A DNA stretch of 64,000 bases from Aureobasidium sp. EXF-3400 (Eukaryota > Ascomycota > Dothideomycetes > Dothideales > Saccotheciaceae). Numbering within the stretch: the first letter of the stretch is position 1; each line of letters starts with the position of its first letter. The translations under genes were made by a program, and so were the position numbers. Of the stretch, positions 11,845-26,480 are shown piece after piece. Under the pieces are notes generated by a model. The model searched no databases. It was not told where the DNA came from and was given only the letters and a program-made list of their open reading frames with translations. The stretch covers positions 100,700 to 164,699 of the forward strand of contig SWBL01000077.1 of assembly GCA_024195585.1 (NCBI GenBank), in the 5' to 3' direction.

Positions 11845-12522
11845 TCATCCGGCACCAAGATATTTGTCGACTTCATCGTTTGAGTAGAACAGCGTCTGCA
11901 GTCTCTCATGTTTCTTCTTGTTGTTCTGTTCCAGTTTCCTGATCTTTCCAGCATCAAGCATCTCCACAGGCTTTGGCTTGTTTACACTCTTCCTCTTCTT
12001 TTTCAGAGTGGGTTCATCATTGTTGAGATTGACGCCTAAACCAACAGTATCGCGCTTCTCTTTTGCTTTGACAGGGTGTAGGATGCCTTCTCTTTGAGCT
12101 CCCAGGCCAAGTCGTTCGTCGGGGTTCCAGCCATACGATTGCAGTATAGAGAGGCCTTTGCGGGATCGGTCTAGTGCAGAGGGAGGATGTGAGTGTGGCA
12201 ATGCGATTTGATGGACTAGCGAGCTACCGTGTGCTGCTTCGTCGCCTTCGTATTGTGATTTACAGATGTCGCATGTCTTTGGACCTGTCTTGTCTAACGA
12301 CAATCCGGAAGAAGGTGGTGGTTTGGAGGAAGCTTTGTTCAGGACGATTTGGAGATAGCGTTCGCTGGCTGAGAGAGCTGAAGGAGTGGCTGCGCCGGCG
12401 GGAGTGGTGGATTCAGATGTTGATGAAGGGACGAAATGGACGCGCTGACGTTTGATACCTGCACCAAAGTATCGCTGGTCTTTTAGTGGCACGCTGTAAT
12501 ACTCGTCGTCGCTGTCCGACAT
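11845..12522 (-). CDS. G-patch domain protein (GPANK1-like)
   Basis: Single exon, 225 residues, starting at the ATG at 12522 (MSDSDDE). The frame remains open upstream without another ATG, so this start is the natural one. After an acidic N-terminus there is a C-D-I-C-K motif near residue 118, then a G-patch-like segment (SYGWNPDERLGLGAQREG, followed by basic residues and VGLGV). The C-terminus is Lys/Arg-rich with a likely nuclear localisation signal (KKKRKS) and a short helical tail. G-patch proteins bind RNA or activate DEAH helicases, usually in splicing or ribosome assembly. The order of CxxC, G-patch and basic tail resembles animal GPANK1 without ankyrin repeats. It is divergently paired with the SDR gene, with 168 bp between the two ATGs. 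Confidence 0.82.
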   Translation of the reverse strand: MSDSDDEYYSVPLKDQRYFGAGIKRQRVHFVPSSTSESTTPAGAATPSALSASERYLQIVLNKASSKPPPSSGLSLDKTGPKTCDICKSQYEGDEAAHGSSLVHQIALPHSHPPSALDRSRKGLSILQSYGWNPDERLGLGAQREGILHPVKAKEKRDTVGLGVNLNNDEPTLKKKRKSVNKPKPVEMLDAGKIRKLEQNNKKKHERLQTLFYSNDEVDKYLGAG

Positions 12523-12690
12523 GGTTGTGTGAGATTCAGAGAAGGAAAGAGCAACGACGACAATGACGCGGCGAAAGATGGCAGTCGCGAGCGGAGATTG
12601 CGGCGTTTGCGTTGCGGCGACATTTCTCCCCTTATACTTTCCTTGTCTCGCGATCTCTTTCCTTCCTTGTGCCGACACAAGACATCGAAG
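12523..12690. promoter_or_regulatory. Short bidirectional promoter
   Basis: Only 168 bases separate the divergent ATGs of the G-patch and SDR genes, so both core promoters must lie here or overlap the opposite leader. No specific factor site is claimed. Confidence 0.6.
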
Positions 12691-13905
12691 ATGCCTGTTC
12701 CGCTGATTCAAAAGGTCATTCTGGATGGTCTGGACACGGTGCCCAACTCAGCGGTGCTGTTCAAGCTTCTGGGTGTCGGGCTGGTGCTGTACCTGATCAG
12801 AAGATGGTTCCAAGGAGCGAGGAACTTGTCCGAGAGAACCATGCACGGCAAGGTCGTCATGATCACAGGTGGCACATCTGGTATAGGCGCTGAAGTCGCC
12901 CGCGACCTGGCCACACGAGGAGCCCAGCTGGTTCTGCTCACTCAACACGCTCTGGACGATTATTTCCTCGTCGAGTACATCGAAGAGCTGCGCGATCGCT
13001 CCAACAACGAACTCATCACCGCTGCCCAAGTCGATCTTACATCGCTGCATTCCATCCGTCAGTTCGCTACCAAGTGGGTCGACAATGCCCCTCCGAGACG
13101 ACTCGACATGATTATTCTCTGTGCAAACACCCTGACCCCCAAGGGTGGAAAGATTCAAAAGACTGGCGACGACGTCGAGATCAATTGGGGCTTGAACTAC
13201 CTCGCAAACTTCCACCTCCTCAGCATCTTGTCTCCAGCCATTCGCGCTCAGCCGCCAGACCGTGATGTTCGCATCATCATGGCAACCTGCAGTGCCTACA
13301 TCGGTGGAACCCTACCAGTCACAGGCGTCAAAGAAGCAAAGATTAGACAAAAGGAGAGAGCCGACAAATTTGACCCTTACTCAGCCTATGCTTCGTCCAA
13401 ACTCGCTCTTATGGCTTTTGCCCAGTCCTTCCAGAAACATCTCTCTGCATATGCTCGTCCTGACAAGAACCCCATGAATGCGAGAGTCATCTTGGTCGAT
13501 CCCGGTCAAACACGCACGCCTGGAATGCGTCGCTACCTCACTTGGGGCTCAATCACCGGTCTTGTCCTCTACCTCTTGACTTATCCCATCTGGTACATCA
13601 TCCTCAAGTCTCCCGCACAAGGTGCTCAATCCATCCTCTACGCCGCTATGGAAGCCCAATGGGGAAGAGGAAACGGCGGCTGGTTGATCAAGGAATGCCG
13701 AGAGATTCCACCAGTGAGAAGAGATATGCTGGATGAGGAAGTGCAGAAACAGCTCTGGGAATATTCTGAGAATATGATTCAAGAGGCTGAAAAGAGAGGT
13801 GCAAAGAAGAGAGCAGAGGCCAAAGCTGCTGAAAAGGTCAAGCCTGCTGAGCCCAAGAAGCCTGATGAGAAGAAGCCGGGAAGCAGAAGAACCAAGAAGG
13901 CTTGA
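12691..13905 (+). CDS. Membrane-anchored short-chain dehydrogenase/reductase (Env9/RDH-like)
   Basis: Single exon, 404 residues from ATG 12691. An N-terminal hydrophobic segment (about residues 21-37) precedes the Rossmann motif T-G-G-T-S-G-I-G (59-66). The catalytic Tyr-x-x-x-Lys is visible as Y-A-S-S-K after an NAN-like ILCAN block. A second hydrophobic stretch (GLVLYLLTYPIWYIIL) lies in the C-terminal third, and the tail is a highly charged Lys/Glu/Pro run. This layout matches fungal retinol-dehydrogenase-like SDRs, such as yeast Env9, that associate with lipid droplets or ER. The substrate is unknown. The long Lys-rich tail is more extended than in most relatives. Confidence 0.85.
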   Translation: MPVPLIQKVILDGLDTVPNSAVLFKLLGVGLVLYLIRRWFQGARNLSERTMHGKVVMITGGTSGIGAEVARDLATRGAQLVLLTQHALDDYFLVEYIEELRDRSNNELITAAQVDLTSLHSIRQFATKWVDNAPPRRLDMIILCANTLTPKGGKIQKTGDDVEINWGLNYLANFHLLSILSPAIRAQPPDRDVRIIMATCSAYIGGTLPVTGVKEAKIRQKERADKFDPYSAYASSKLALMAFAQSFQKHLSAYARPDKNPMNARVILVDPGQTRTPGMRRYLTWGSITGLVLYLLTYPIWYIILKSPAQGAQSILYAAMEAQWGRGNGGWLIKECREIPPVRRDMLDEEVQKQLWEYSENMIQEAEKRGAKKRAEAKAAEKVKPAEPKKPDEKKPGSRRTKKA

Positions 13906-14199
13906 TCATCTAGCAACAGCAAAAAAGCATTTACATTTCCATTGCCTTCAATTTGATCAACGCCCGAAACGTCATGATATGTGACCGCTCTTCAACGAAC
14001 CAAAACGTGAGCTCTATAAAGCCGGGATTCCTCTTTCATGCAAGTATGCAGGATATGTTTCCTGCTGTATCTTTGTACACAACTCGACTGTCTTCCTAAC
14101 AATATCCTCACTCTCAGCTTTCTTTACTCCATACATCCATCCCAACCAACCTTCCCATCCAACCCCAACGAACTCCATAACCACTCGCCCCCTACCACT

Positions 14200-15051
14200 C
14201 TACCTCCAATCCGCCAGCACACCATTAACCCTGACTCCCGCCAAATGCAAAAGATCCAACACCACAAACGCCAATACAAACCCCACCACCAACGCATCCA
14301 TCTGATTCCAAAGCCTTACCACATAAGCCCTTACATCACCCACCCACAACCACTCTCCCCTGGTTTTCCTGCCTGCTTTAAGACCAGGAAGGTTATCTAA
14401 ACTGTAAGCATTGTTCTTGGCTCTGTATTCGACCATTTTGTTGTCCGAGACTGTTTTGCCTGCCCAGTGGCCTAGGGTTTCGCGGTCGGTGAGGGGGGTG
14501 AGGGAGGAAGGGGAAAGGAGGGGTACGCCGTAGCCGCAGGAGGTTTGGACCTTTTGAGTCTTGTTAGAGATGTTTGGTTGCCAGCATACCCAAGACTCTG
14601 CCATCTCCAAGTCAAAAAGCAGCATGAACCACCATTGTTAAAGATTACAAAGACATACCTTGAAAATCTCCAACTCAATAACCGCCCTAGCACCCACAGG
14701 AACCTCCACACCCATCCCCCTCACTGCCTCCCTAAACCCTTGCTCCCAAAACTCCACCACCCTGCCTCTACAAAACAACCTCAATATCCTCGGACTCGTT
14801 TCAAACGAACAAAACATAACCGTACACCTCCCATTCTCATACAAATGAGCAATAGTCTCTGCTCCAGAGCCAGTGGCATCGATATAAGCCGCTTTATTTG
14901 GGCCAAGGATAGAGAAAGTGGTGGAGGGAAGACCTTTGGGTGAGATGTTGATGTGAGAGCCGTACAAAGGGGAAGAAGCGATGTAGAAGAGGGGTTGGGA
15001 CATGCACCAGTCTGTGAGGTCGGGGGTGAGGGAGGGGTAGAATTTGACCAT
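14200..15051 (-). CDS. PNPO-like FMN-binding split-barrel protein with C-terminal membrane helix
   Basis: Two exons on the minus strand, 15051-14659 and 14550-14200, joined in phase 0 across a 108-nt intron (GTATGT..CTAAC..AAG). The product is 247 residues. The N-terminal part begins MVKFYPSLTPDL and has the conserved features of the fungal pyridoxamine 5'-phosphate oxidase-like family (segments around SQPLFYIASSP, GSGAETIAHL and the ILRLFCRG strand). The C-terminus carries one predicted membrane helix (about residues 212-232, rich in V, L and F), which is common in this fungal subgroup. It is likely an FMN- or F420-type oxidoreductase of unknown substrate. The gene is convergent with the SDR gene, with 294 bases between stops. 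Confidence 0.82.
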
Positions 15052-15853
15052 TTTTGTGATCTTTTGCTGTGATATGATGATTGAACCTTTGAAGATGCTA
15101 GATGCTAGGAACAAGCCGTGTTATAAAATGCAGAGTGTGAATCATGCATCGAAGGATGCGCTTGGGAGTGACTCACCCCCGCTTTCTCATCGGCTATTGC
15201 GGACGTCTTGATATATCACTGCGACCAACAGAAGATCTATGTAACCTATAGTCGTGCTTTGATTAGTTGATTAGTAGCAGATGTAGAAACCGGAATCGTT
15301 CAATCATTTTGCTCGATTGACAGAGAGTGTCAGAGCTGTTTCTGTCAAAACACTCTCGATGCTGAGACATCAACATCACTAAAACAAGCTCTGGAAGCCC
15401 GTTGTACAAAAGATGGAAAGGAACAATCATTGTCATTATCTATAGAAGCAAAGAAACAAAGGGCATGGCCGAAAAGTCTACGAATGCAGAAGAGTTTGCG
15501 ACACGACATGCCCACCCCTTCTTAGTAAAGCAGAAGAGAACCCACCCCTTTACGAGAACGAGAAAGGCAATCACTCCATTTTATCATGCAGAAAAATTCA
15601 CGCCTTCCTGCGCCATGCTGATTGAAATACTGAAAAAGAGAAAAGGAAAAGCAGCAAACCCTCGTTGGGCTGTATACTGTTTTTTTGTGAAAGAAGAAAC
15701 AGTAAAAGAAGAAGTTCCAGGGAAAAGTCGCGTCTGGTGGATGTGGTAAAACTCCTTGACTGAAAGCAAGACTGTGTGGTCTTTACTTCGTTCGACGGGT
15801 ATGTCTTAGTTCAGAATGGTGCAAGAGATGCGCCTTCTTGATGTGACACCCTC
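15052..15853. other. Intergenic, no gene supported
   Basis: It separates the PNPO-like gene start from the 3' end of the RBR ligase gene on the same strand. A 115-codon plus-strand frame (15402-15749) is Lys-rich and motif-free, and I do not support it as a gene. Confidence 0.4.
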
Positions 15854-18570
15854 CTACCAAGGATTGTCGTCTCCCCAACGAGGCACGGGCAAGTTAGGCC
15901 CGAGAGAATAGTCCCAAACACCACGAGCTGGAACGGGAATGGGATCGGGAAGGGGGACGAAAGGAATGATTCTGGCCGGGGGTTGCTGAACTGGGTTGTT
16001 TGGTGGGCGTACAGGAGCCTGGCGTCTGTTGCGATTGTCTCCGTAGTCTTCATAGTTTGCCATCCATCCAGGTTGGTTAGCCGGAACTTGGTAGGGATCG
16101 AGTGGGATCCTGGCTGCGGCAGGTTGATTGGCCGCAACTTGGTAGGGATCAAGGGGTGCGTCCAAGTGATTGTTGAAGCCGAAATCGAACTGGCCAAGAG
16201 CAGCGTCTGGTGGATTGGGTCGCTGAGCGAAGAGATTGAACGGGCGAATTCCGGCTAGACGGTCTCTTGCAGCTCGGACAGCGACGATAGGATCATAAGC
16301 AGCTCTATAACCTCCAGCTACAGCAGGAAGTGGAGGAACCAGGTTGTTGACGGGTGGTAGGACTACAGCAGGAATTGGAGGAGCTGGATTGTTGACGGGT
16401 GCAGGTCCTTGTGCTTGGTGACGGCGACGACGGCGTCTAGCCACATCTCCAGCACGGAAAACCATCTCAGCATCACGCTTGCGCTTTGCAGCTTTCTCAG
16501 CCTCGTCAGCGAATATGATGTCGAGGTCCTCTTTGTCAATCTCAGGGTGCTCGAGCAAGACTTCTGCTTCGGCAGCTTCGGCGGCTGCTTTGACTTCTTG
16601 GGCATGCTGGTCCTCGAGACTTATATTCTGGGAATATACAGGGCACTTTGAGTTGGGTAGATTGAAGTGACTGTAGTTAGCAGTAACGTCGACGCCGCAA
16701 AGATAACACTGCAAGTTCCCGCATCCAGGGCAGGTCATCTTGTTGCATCCATCACTTTTGATGAAAGGTTGCTTGCATTTGTTGCAGTTGCGGATGAGAG
16801 CCTTGCTTCTGGCTTCCTCGATCTTGTGACGATGGCTGAGAGCAGAATCCTTGTCGCGCTTGCGCTGATGTTCCTCACAGGAGTCGGGAATATGAGACTT
16901 TTCTTTGCATTTGCGACAGCTGGTGATGTTGCAAGTCAGGGATTGACAATGGAACTCGAAGTCGACGTCAACGGGTAGGCAGACTGTCTTGAAGTCGCAG
17001 AACGGGCAACCCTCGACATCATCAATGCCCGCAATACGAAGGTCATTCTCTTGACGCAGGCGCATGAGTCTGTCTGTCAGTGCATCGATATCTGGGACCA
17101 AACGAAGCTGAGGTTCGCGGAAGGTGTCACCGCAACCACCAGGACAAGTAAGCCTGTGGCTGCTTTGTCCGACTTCGGATCCAAGATAAGTCTTCATACA
17201 GTCGAAACACACGGGGTGTTCACCTGCAGAGCCGCATCTAACAACTTTGTTAGGGGCGTACTCGTCATAACAGGCAGCACTGTAGAGAGTTAGCAGTTGG
17301 AAGAAATTGCAAGCACGAGGATGATGAGAACTAACCATTCGACGGCAGTACCTGTGGCTTTGGCGGTTTCCAGAGCCGTCTCGTCTTCCTTGGCCTTTGC
17401 TGCGGCCTCTGCTAGTGCTCTGTTATTCTGTGTGATGGTCCTGCGACGCTGAGAGTTCCACTCGATAGCGTCTTTCTTGGCAGACTCAAACTGCTCCTTG
17501 AGGAGTGGAATGTTGGCCTTCGCGTGTTTGGTGGCCTGGAGATGATCGAAGTTTGGGTCCTTGTTTGATCTCCAAGGGGTGCTGCCAAACGGACAAGGCT
17601 CAGCATGCTTTGCTTCGTTGAGAGCCAGGTAAGTGGCATAGAGATGCTTCTTGTCCTTCTGGATTTCCTTGATGTACTTGACAGGGATTGTGTTGAACTC
17701 GTCCTTGAGTAGCTCGATGCTAGAGACTGTGAGTTGGTGGCCATGTGGGTAGACAGCATAGTGAACTTACATGGCATTCTTCATTCTCCTAGAGAAGGTG
17801 CATTGAGGGTTGAGCAATTTCTCTTTCTCGGCATCCTCGGCTGCTTTCTGCTCTTGCAGGGCTGCCTCTCTGGCGGCTTTTTCGGCGGCACGTCTATCGC
17901 TCTCTTTTGGATATTTACCCTCAAGCAACACGTCCAAGGTTTGTTCGATATTGCCGTGGTGAGTTTCGAGTAGTTGAGTGGCATGGTCGTGCGAGACATC
18001 TGGGACAACATCAAGGATTTGATCGAGTGGGCTGCGTTCGGGGGCTGGTGAGCTGCGTTCAGGGGTAGACGCGGCGTCAGATATGATGATGGGATCGTCC
18101 TGGGGATTCAGACCCTCTTCGTAGGCAAAGGGAAGATATTGGAAAGGGAGGTCAAACCCGAGGTCGTCGTGTTGGTCAACAGTGGGAGGAGCGGGTGCGG
18201 GCGCGCCTGGCGCGGCCTGGTTGACAGCATCCTCCCAGTTGAAACTGGCACGTAGCCGCTCTTGTTGCCTCTGACCCTCGACGATCCACTCATCGTCGAA
18301 TGATGCACTGCTCTCGTTCTTAACGGAGCCTGCGTGTAGCTCGGTCTGCGCGATGTATTCGTCAATGTCGTAGATTAGACCTGGCTCGTTCTTGACGGAT
18401 CCGTTACGCAAGGCCCCCTGCGCCATGTAGTCATCAATTTCAAAGGCCGGTCCCCACTGGAAGTCGTTCTGGCGTGCCATCTTGCGCGGTCGTGCGAGTT
18501 GTCCTATGTCGTCCTCGCCAGAATCTGAAGGGATGGAGATGACATCGTAGGGCCTCTTCACTGGCGCCAT
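15854..18570 (-). CDS. RBR-type E3 ubiquitin ligase (RNF216/TRIAD3-like) with CUE domain and SUMO-related motifs
   Basis: Three exons on the minus strand: 18570-17771, 17719-17336 and 17279-15854. Introns are 51 nt (GTAAGT..CTAG) and 56 nt (GTTAGT..CTACAG). A nearer CAG acceptor at 17727 gives an immediate stop, so the CTAG site is used. The protein is 869 residues. An N-terminal region has hydrophobic-acidic SIM-like motifs (VISIPSDSGEDD at 10-21, PIIISD at 160-165), two copies of a ~25-residue unit containing VKNE (a psi-K-x-E site) at 45-90, and a CUE-like ubiquitin-binding segment (about 181-222). RING1 starts at about residue 395 (CAACYDEY). IBR cysteines follow, then RING2 with the GCNKMTCPGCGNLQCYLCG block. 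The tail is Pro/Asn-rich with short repeats (PLDPYQV twice). It should transfer ubiquitin through a RING2 cysteine. Confidence 0.9.
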
Positions 18571-19405
18571 GACTCAGGGCCGCCGGTCAATGCTCGAGTC
18601 TTGGTATAGGTCGCGGCTGTGCAGTCAAGAGGAAGTGGCCGAATTGGTCGGTCGCGGCTGAGGAGTCGCGGCTGATGAGTTGGACGAAATTGACGGCCAA
18701 GCTTCGAGATATCCAAAGAGTTGTGTTTGAGAAGCCGAAAAAAGGTCCGAGTGAGAGTACGAGTGTAGTATTGTAAGTCTAGACAAATGAGGTCACGGAT
18801 GTGTTGTAGTGGTGGTTGTTTGAGAAGGCACAGGAAGGACGGAAAGTGTTGACAGCAAGTGGTTGCTCATTGAGATAGCCGGTGACGCGGGAAACAACAA
18901 AAAACTTGGGATTCACAGAGACTGCCTTAAGAGCAGGAGGTATCGTGTTTTTCACACGCCGAGCACGTACGAGCGGGAGTCGCAGGCTTTTAGAGTCTTT
19001 TTTCGAACGACAGGGCGGGCAGCGCGGGCAGGAAGGTGCTTTGGAGCCTTGTCCTTGTCATTCCGGCACCCGACGACGGCGTTTACGTGTCACAAAGGCG
19101 ATGCAGAAGCAGGAGGGTATACGCAGTACATGAACTAGCAAGCAGCTAACCTTTGGAATATACTCGCCTGGCTCGCCCAACACCGTGGTTCCTGCAAATA
19201 ATACAGAGGGGAAATTCAAGCAGCGCTCGAGGTCGAGGCCACAGCTCCCATCCCTAAGCGAGACAATGACGCTGTTTGCGAAAGTGCTGGGCCGGGCCTA
19301 CAACCGACCTGAACGCTGGCGTGATGACTTGTCAAAGTTGCTCCATAAACATCTCACCAACCATCTTTTACCAAACTAGAGTTTATCAACGAGCTATACT
19401 GGATC
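18571..19405. other. Divergent intergenic region
   Basis: This holds the 5' flanks of the RBR ligase gene (minus) and the Lyc1-like gene (plus). GA-rich and TCGCGGCTG-like repeats occur near 18608-18675 (gtcgcggctg three times). No coding region is supported. Confidence 0.4.
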
Positions 19406-20628
19406 ATGTCTGCCCAACTTCCCGATGGTAAAAGCTCCAACATCGAGCTTACCCAACCAACCCACGAAGAAGCCCTGGATCAAACCAGACTGAACAGCAA
19501 AGAATGGAAAGGCGCTCTATCTCTTTCTGCATACCTGGGTAGAGAAGAACACCTCGGCAAGCAGAAGTTGATTCGCGATGGAGGTCTCACGTCTTGGGCT
19601 TTGGTGACCAAAGATGGCACTCCTCGTGCTGTACTCTCAAGCTGTGAGACCATTCGTAAGAAGGCGCTTGTTGTTCAAAATGGTCAGATCAGGGAAACAA
19701 TCTGTCATGGTGTGGCTAGTGTCTTCTGTCCTCCGGAGTATCGTGGTAAAGGTTATGCCGGAAGGATGATTAGAGATCTGGGAGAAAAACTGCAAGATTG
19801 GCAAACAGAAGGTCAGGACTGTTTGTTCAGTGTCTTGTATTCGGATATCGGAAAGGTAAGATCTGTTGAGATGTGTTGTATTGTCTGCAACTATGCTTAC
19901 ATTGGCAGCAATTCTATGCCGCGCATCAGTGGAAGCCATTCTCATCTGCTCATGTCTCACTTCCTCCATCGAAAAGTTCGCCAGATGTCTCTTTGCCGGA
20001 AGCTAAACCTTTGTATGCTAGCGATCTGGCTGAGCTCTGCGATGTTGATCTGAAGTTGGTGCGTAAGAAGCTCGCCAATGCAGCAACCTCAGGCAAGACG
20101 ATTGCCACGATCATACCCGATGTCGAGACTTTCTCATGGCATCACGCTCGCGAGGAATTTGTTGCGAATGAGCTGTATGGCAAGTCTCCCGAAGTCAAGG
20201 GAGCCATTGTCGGCACTCAAGAAGGCAAGCGAGTATGGTGTGTGTGGATGCGCACATGGTACAACAGCGACCCTCAAAGCACCAAAGACAACACGATGAA
20301 CATTCTTCGACTCGTGGTAGAGGACCCTGAATACACCGACTCTTCTGCAGCATCAGATGAAGGTGTAGAGAAGGCCAAGGGCACATATGTGACTTCAGCC
20401 ATTGCATCACTGTTGGCGGCAGCCCAAGCAGACGCCAGTGAGTGGCACATGGGCTCAGTCGATATCTGGAATCCTACATCTGCAACTCTTGCCGCAGCAC
20501 AGCAACTGGATTCGGCAGCACAAGTTGTTCACCGCGAAAAGGACAGTGTTGCGAGCTTGAGGTGGTATGGAGAAGGGTCGGTGGATGATGTGCAATGGCT
20601 TGATAACGAAAAGTATGCTTGGTGCTGA
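19406..20628 (+). CDS. Lyc1-like GNAT acetyltransferase (lysine N6-acetyltransferase family)
   Basis: Exons 19406-19855 and 19909-20628 surround a 53-nt intron (GTAAGA..CAG) in phase 0. The protein is 389 residues. The N-terminal half holds a GNAT fold with the acetyl-CoA loop R-G-K-G-Y-A-G-R-M (near residues 113-121) preceded by the VASVFCPPEY strand. The C-terminal half (about 150-389) is the extended domain seen in yeast/fungal Lyc1, with the QFYAAHQWKPF junction just after the intron. In Yarrowia, LYC1 acetylates free L-lysine at N6 in lysine catabolism; the same role here is inferred from architecture only. The ATG is the first in frame after an in-frame stop upstream. Confidence 0.85.
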
Positions 20629-21813
20629 GTAAGAAGGTACAGGTACAGGAACAAGACGAGGTAACAGAGCATATTAGACTCGATACAGTAAATGCACATG
20701 TGGCTGTACAGCACAATGTCAAAACTCTAAGTTGAGACAAGGGACGGGATTTGGCCCACAAAGCACTATGAGACATCAGAATGTGTATTAGTGCTTGAAG
20801 ACATGTGAACATGTTGTAGAGACAGGCAGATGCAAGTATAAGCGCATCTGGCGGTAGCAAAGGTGACGGGCCTTCAGGCTTCAATTGACCCCACCCTGAC
20901 GCATGTTGGGCATTGTTTTTACTGTTGGGAACCATGAGCTATTATTTTGTGGGTTTGCTCTTTGAGCAGAGTCCCAGATAATTAATCTGGTGAAAACCTG
21001 CTCGTCCACCAATGATATATTTTCTAGGTTGATGATTTAAGGAAATCAACATGAGGCGCAGTTGAACGGCAAGCTGTGGCTGAGCGGTGGTCGCAAAGTA
21101 TATTCTTGTAGTGACCTCCATACCGCAATGTGCCGAGGAGTGGATGAATACGGAAACAAAAGTCTCTATACAGGACGCGTATCGAGAGGACACACTCATT
21201 TGGTTCCGAAAACAAAGAATCGAGGCTGGTTAAATAACGGTGGGAAGGAAGACTCAGCCCCAACAGTCTCCAGTATGACAGACAATCCATAATAACAATG
21301 AGGTGGATTGGCAGGATGATGAGAGTGTTTTGGCGTCGTAATTTGATCAAAGAGTGACATTCCCATGGCCAACTGTCTCGCATGTCCGGCAATTGATCTA
21401 CTCTCTGTATCTATCTGTACTTCGCACATCAGAAACAAAGGCATTGCCGTTGACCGACATTTTGTTGTTTTACGAGTCTCGCCGAGCACACGCACACGCA
21501 CTCGTCTTTAGTTGTGAGCCCGCCTGCCTGCCTCCGCGCTGCTCCACCAAAACATCAAGCCGAGCGCCCTCGTCCAAGCCACACGCTCCTGCTTCCCTTT
21601 CCATTTCTATTCTTCACGACAACAACGCCCACACATTGCTATTGCTCGCCCTCCGCCCCTCGACCGCGACTCCTACACCCCTTGTCGCCTTCGTCCAGGG
21701 AGTCCTCCTCTCGTTCGCGTTCGGTCGGTGATATCCCGGCGCGCGCTCCTATCCCCTCACATCGCGTGCGGCTTCCAACAACACAGGTGCATGCCTGCTA
21801 GACGACACCAACC
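20629..21813. other. Intergenic and PKC1 leader
   Basis: No gene is supported. From about 21480 the sequence turns C/T-rich, as expected for a long fungal 5' UTR of the PKC1 gene. A short upstream ATG (21791) opens a 3-codon frame (Met-Pro-Ala) and stops before the main start, so a minimal uORF is possible. Confidence 0.45.
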
Positions 21814-25495
<3,682 letters not shown>

Positions 25496-26480
25496 GTTCA
25501 GCTTGAACCAGCCTCTCAAGTGGGCAAGCAATAAACCCGCCCGGCTCCCCCGAAGACGTGAAGACACCACCACTCTCACACGGGACGCGCCGACCGCACT
25601 CGCTCATTGACCATCACCGCCACCGATCATCGTGCTTGAGCTCATTCTTTGATATACCGCTCTTTGCTTTGTAACAAAAATGCCGCATATGGAGACTATG
25701 ATGCTCAGCAAGGACGTCTGCTAGAGGAACACAACATGAAAGCCAAGGTCATGGCAGTATAATAGACATCGAGGGTATAACACGAACGCGATGGAGAGAG
25801 GCCCCTCATTCTGGTGAAATAACGATTGGAGACTTGTCCTTCTAATCTCTGTTTGGACGGAGAGAACAAGTCGAGAAGTAACGGATATAGAGATGTTAAC
25901 ATCACACACACACGTTGTAACGGCATATGAGAATCAGTAATTGACGAATTGTCTTTTGTACCTCTTGAGATTTTTGTTTATCTGTATGTGAGTGATTTAT
26001 TTGTTGATGTTCTGAGCCAAGGCTTCCGGATGGTGACGATGATTCGGAAGGAAAGTCGTTTGCACTTTTTCGATTTGTGTCAACTGCAACATGTTTGATC
26101 GATCCGTATGAGAAGACACGTCCCATCACTACAGCATCTTACAGTATTCCAAAGTCTTGTAACAGGAACGTGCCAGATGCTCTGGCTGGTGACGACTACT
26201 TTAAATTGGCGCCACTGACTCGCAATGAAACCGTTGCGGGGAGAGCTTGCTCAACGGGGAAGATGAGTTGACTGCATGTTTTCGCTGGAGCCTGGCGGCA
26301 CAGTCTGTCGTCCTTGTTTTCTGTGCTCCATCGATCATATCTATCAAAATCGACTGAACTCTGTTGCTCAAACTGTTGTCTACGCAACGACTTCGTAATA
26401 TCCAATTAATCACCGCTCGACACTTCTTGCGACGCCGGAACTTCATCTCACCCGCACATCAAGGTGCTGCATCATTCAAA
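25496..26480. other. PKC1 3' region and Rtg2-like promoter
   Basis: No coding region is supported. The frame of the downstream gene stays open for about 39 codons before its ATG at 26481 and would encode an Arg-rich stretch, but it has no ATG of its own, so it is read as leader. Confidence 0.45.

Noticed and set aside
17412..17777. 121-codon minus-strand frame within the RBR gene
   Set aside because: It overlaps the middle exon of the RBR ligase in another frame. The true exon frame continues the ligase sequence across both introns.
26364..26480. Arg-rich N-terminal extension of the Rtg2-like protein, resembling a mitochondrial targeting peptide
   Set aside because: The extension has no ATG; the first ATG in frame is at 26481, where the usual short N-terminus of the family begins.
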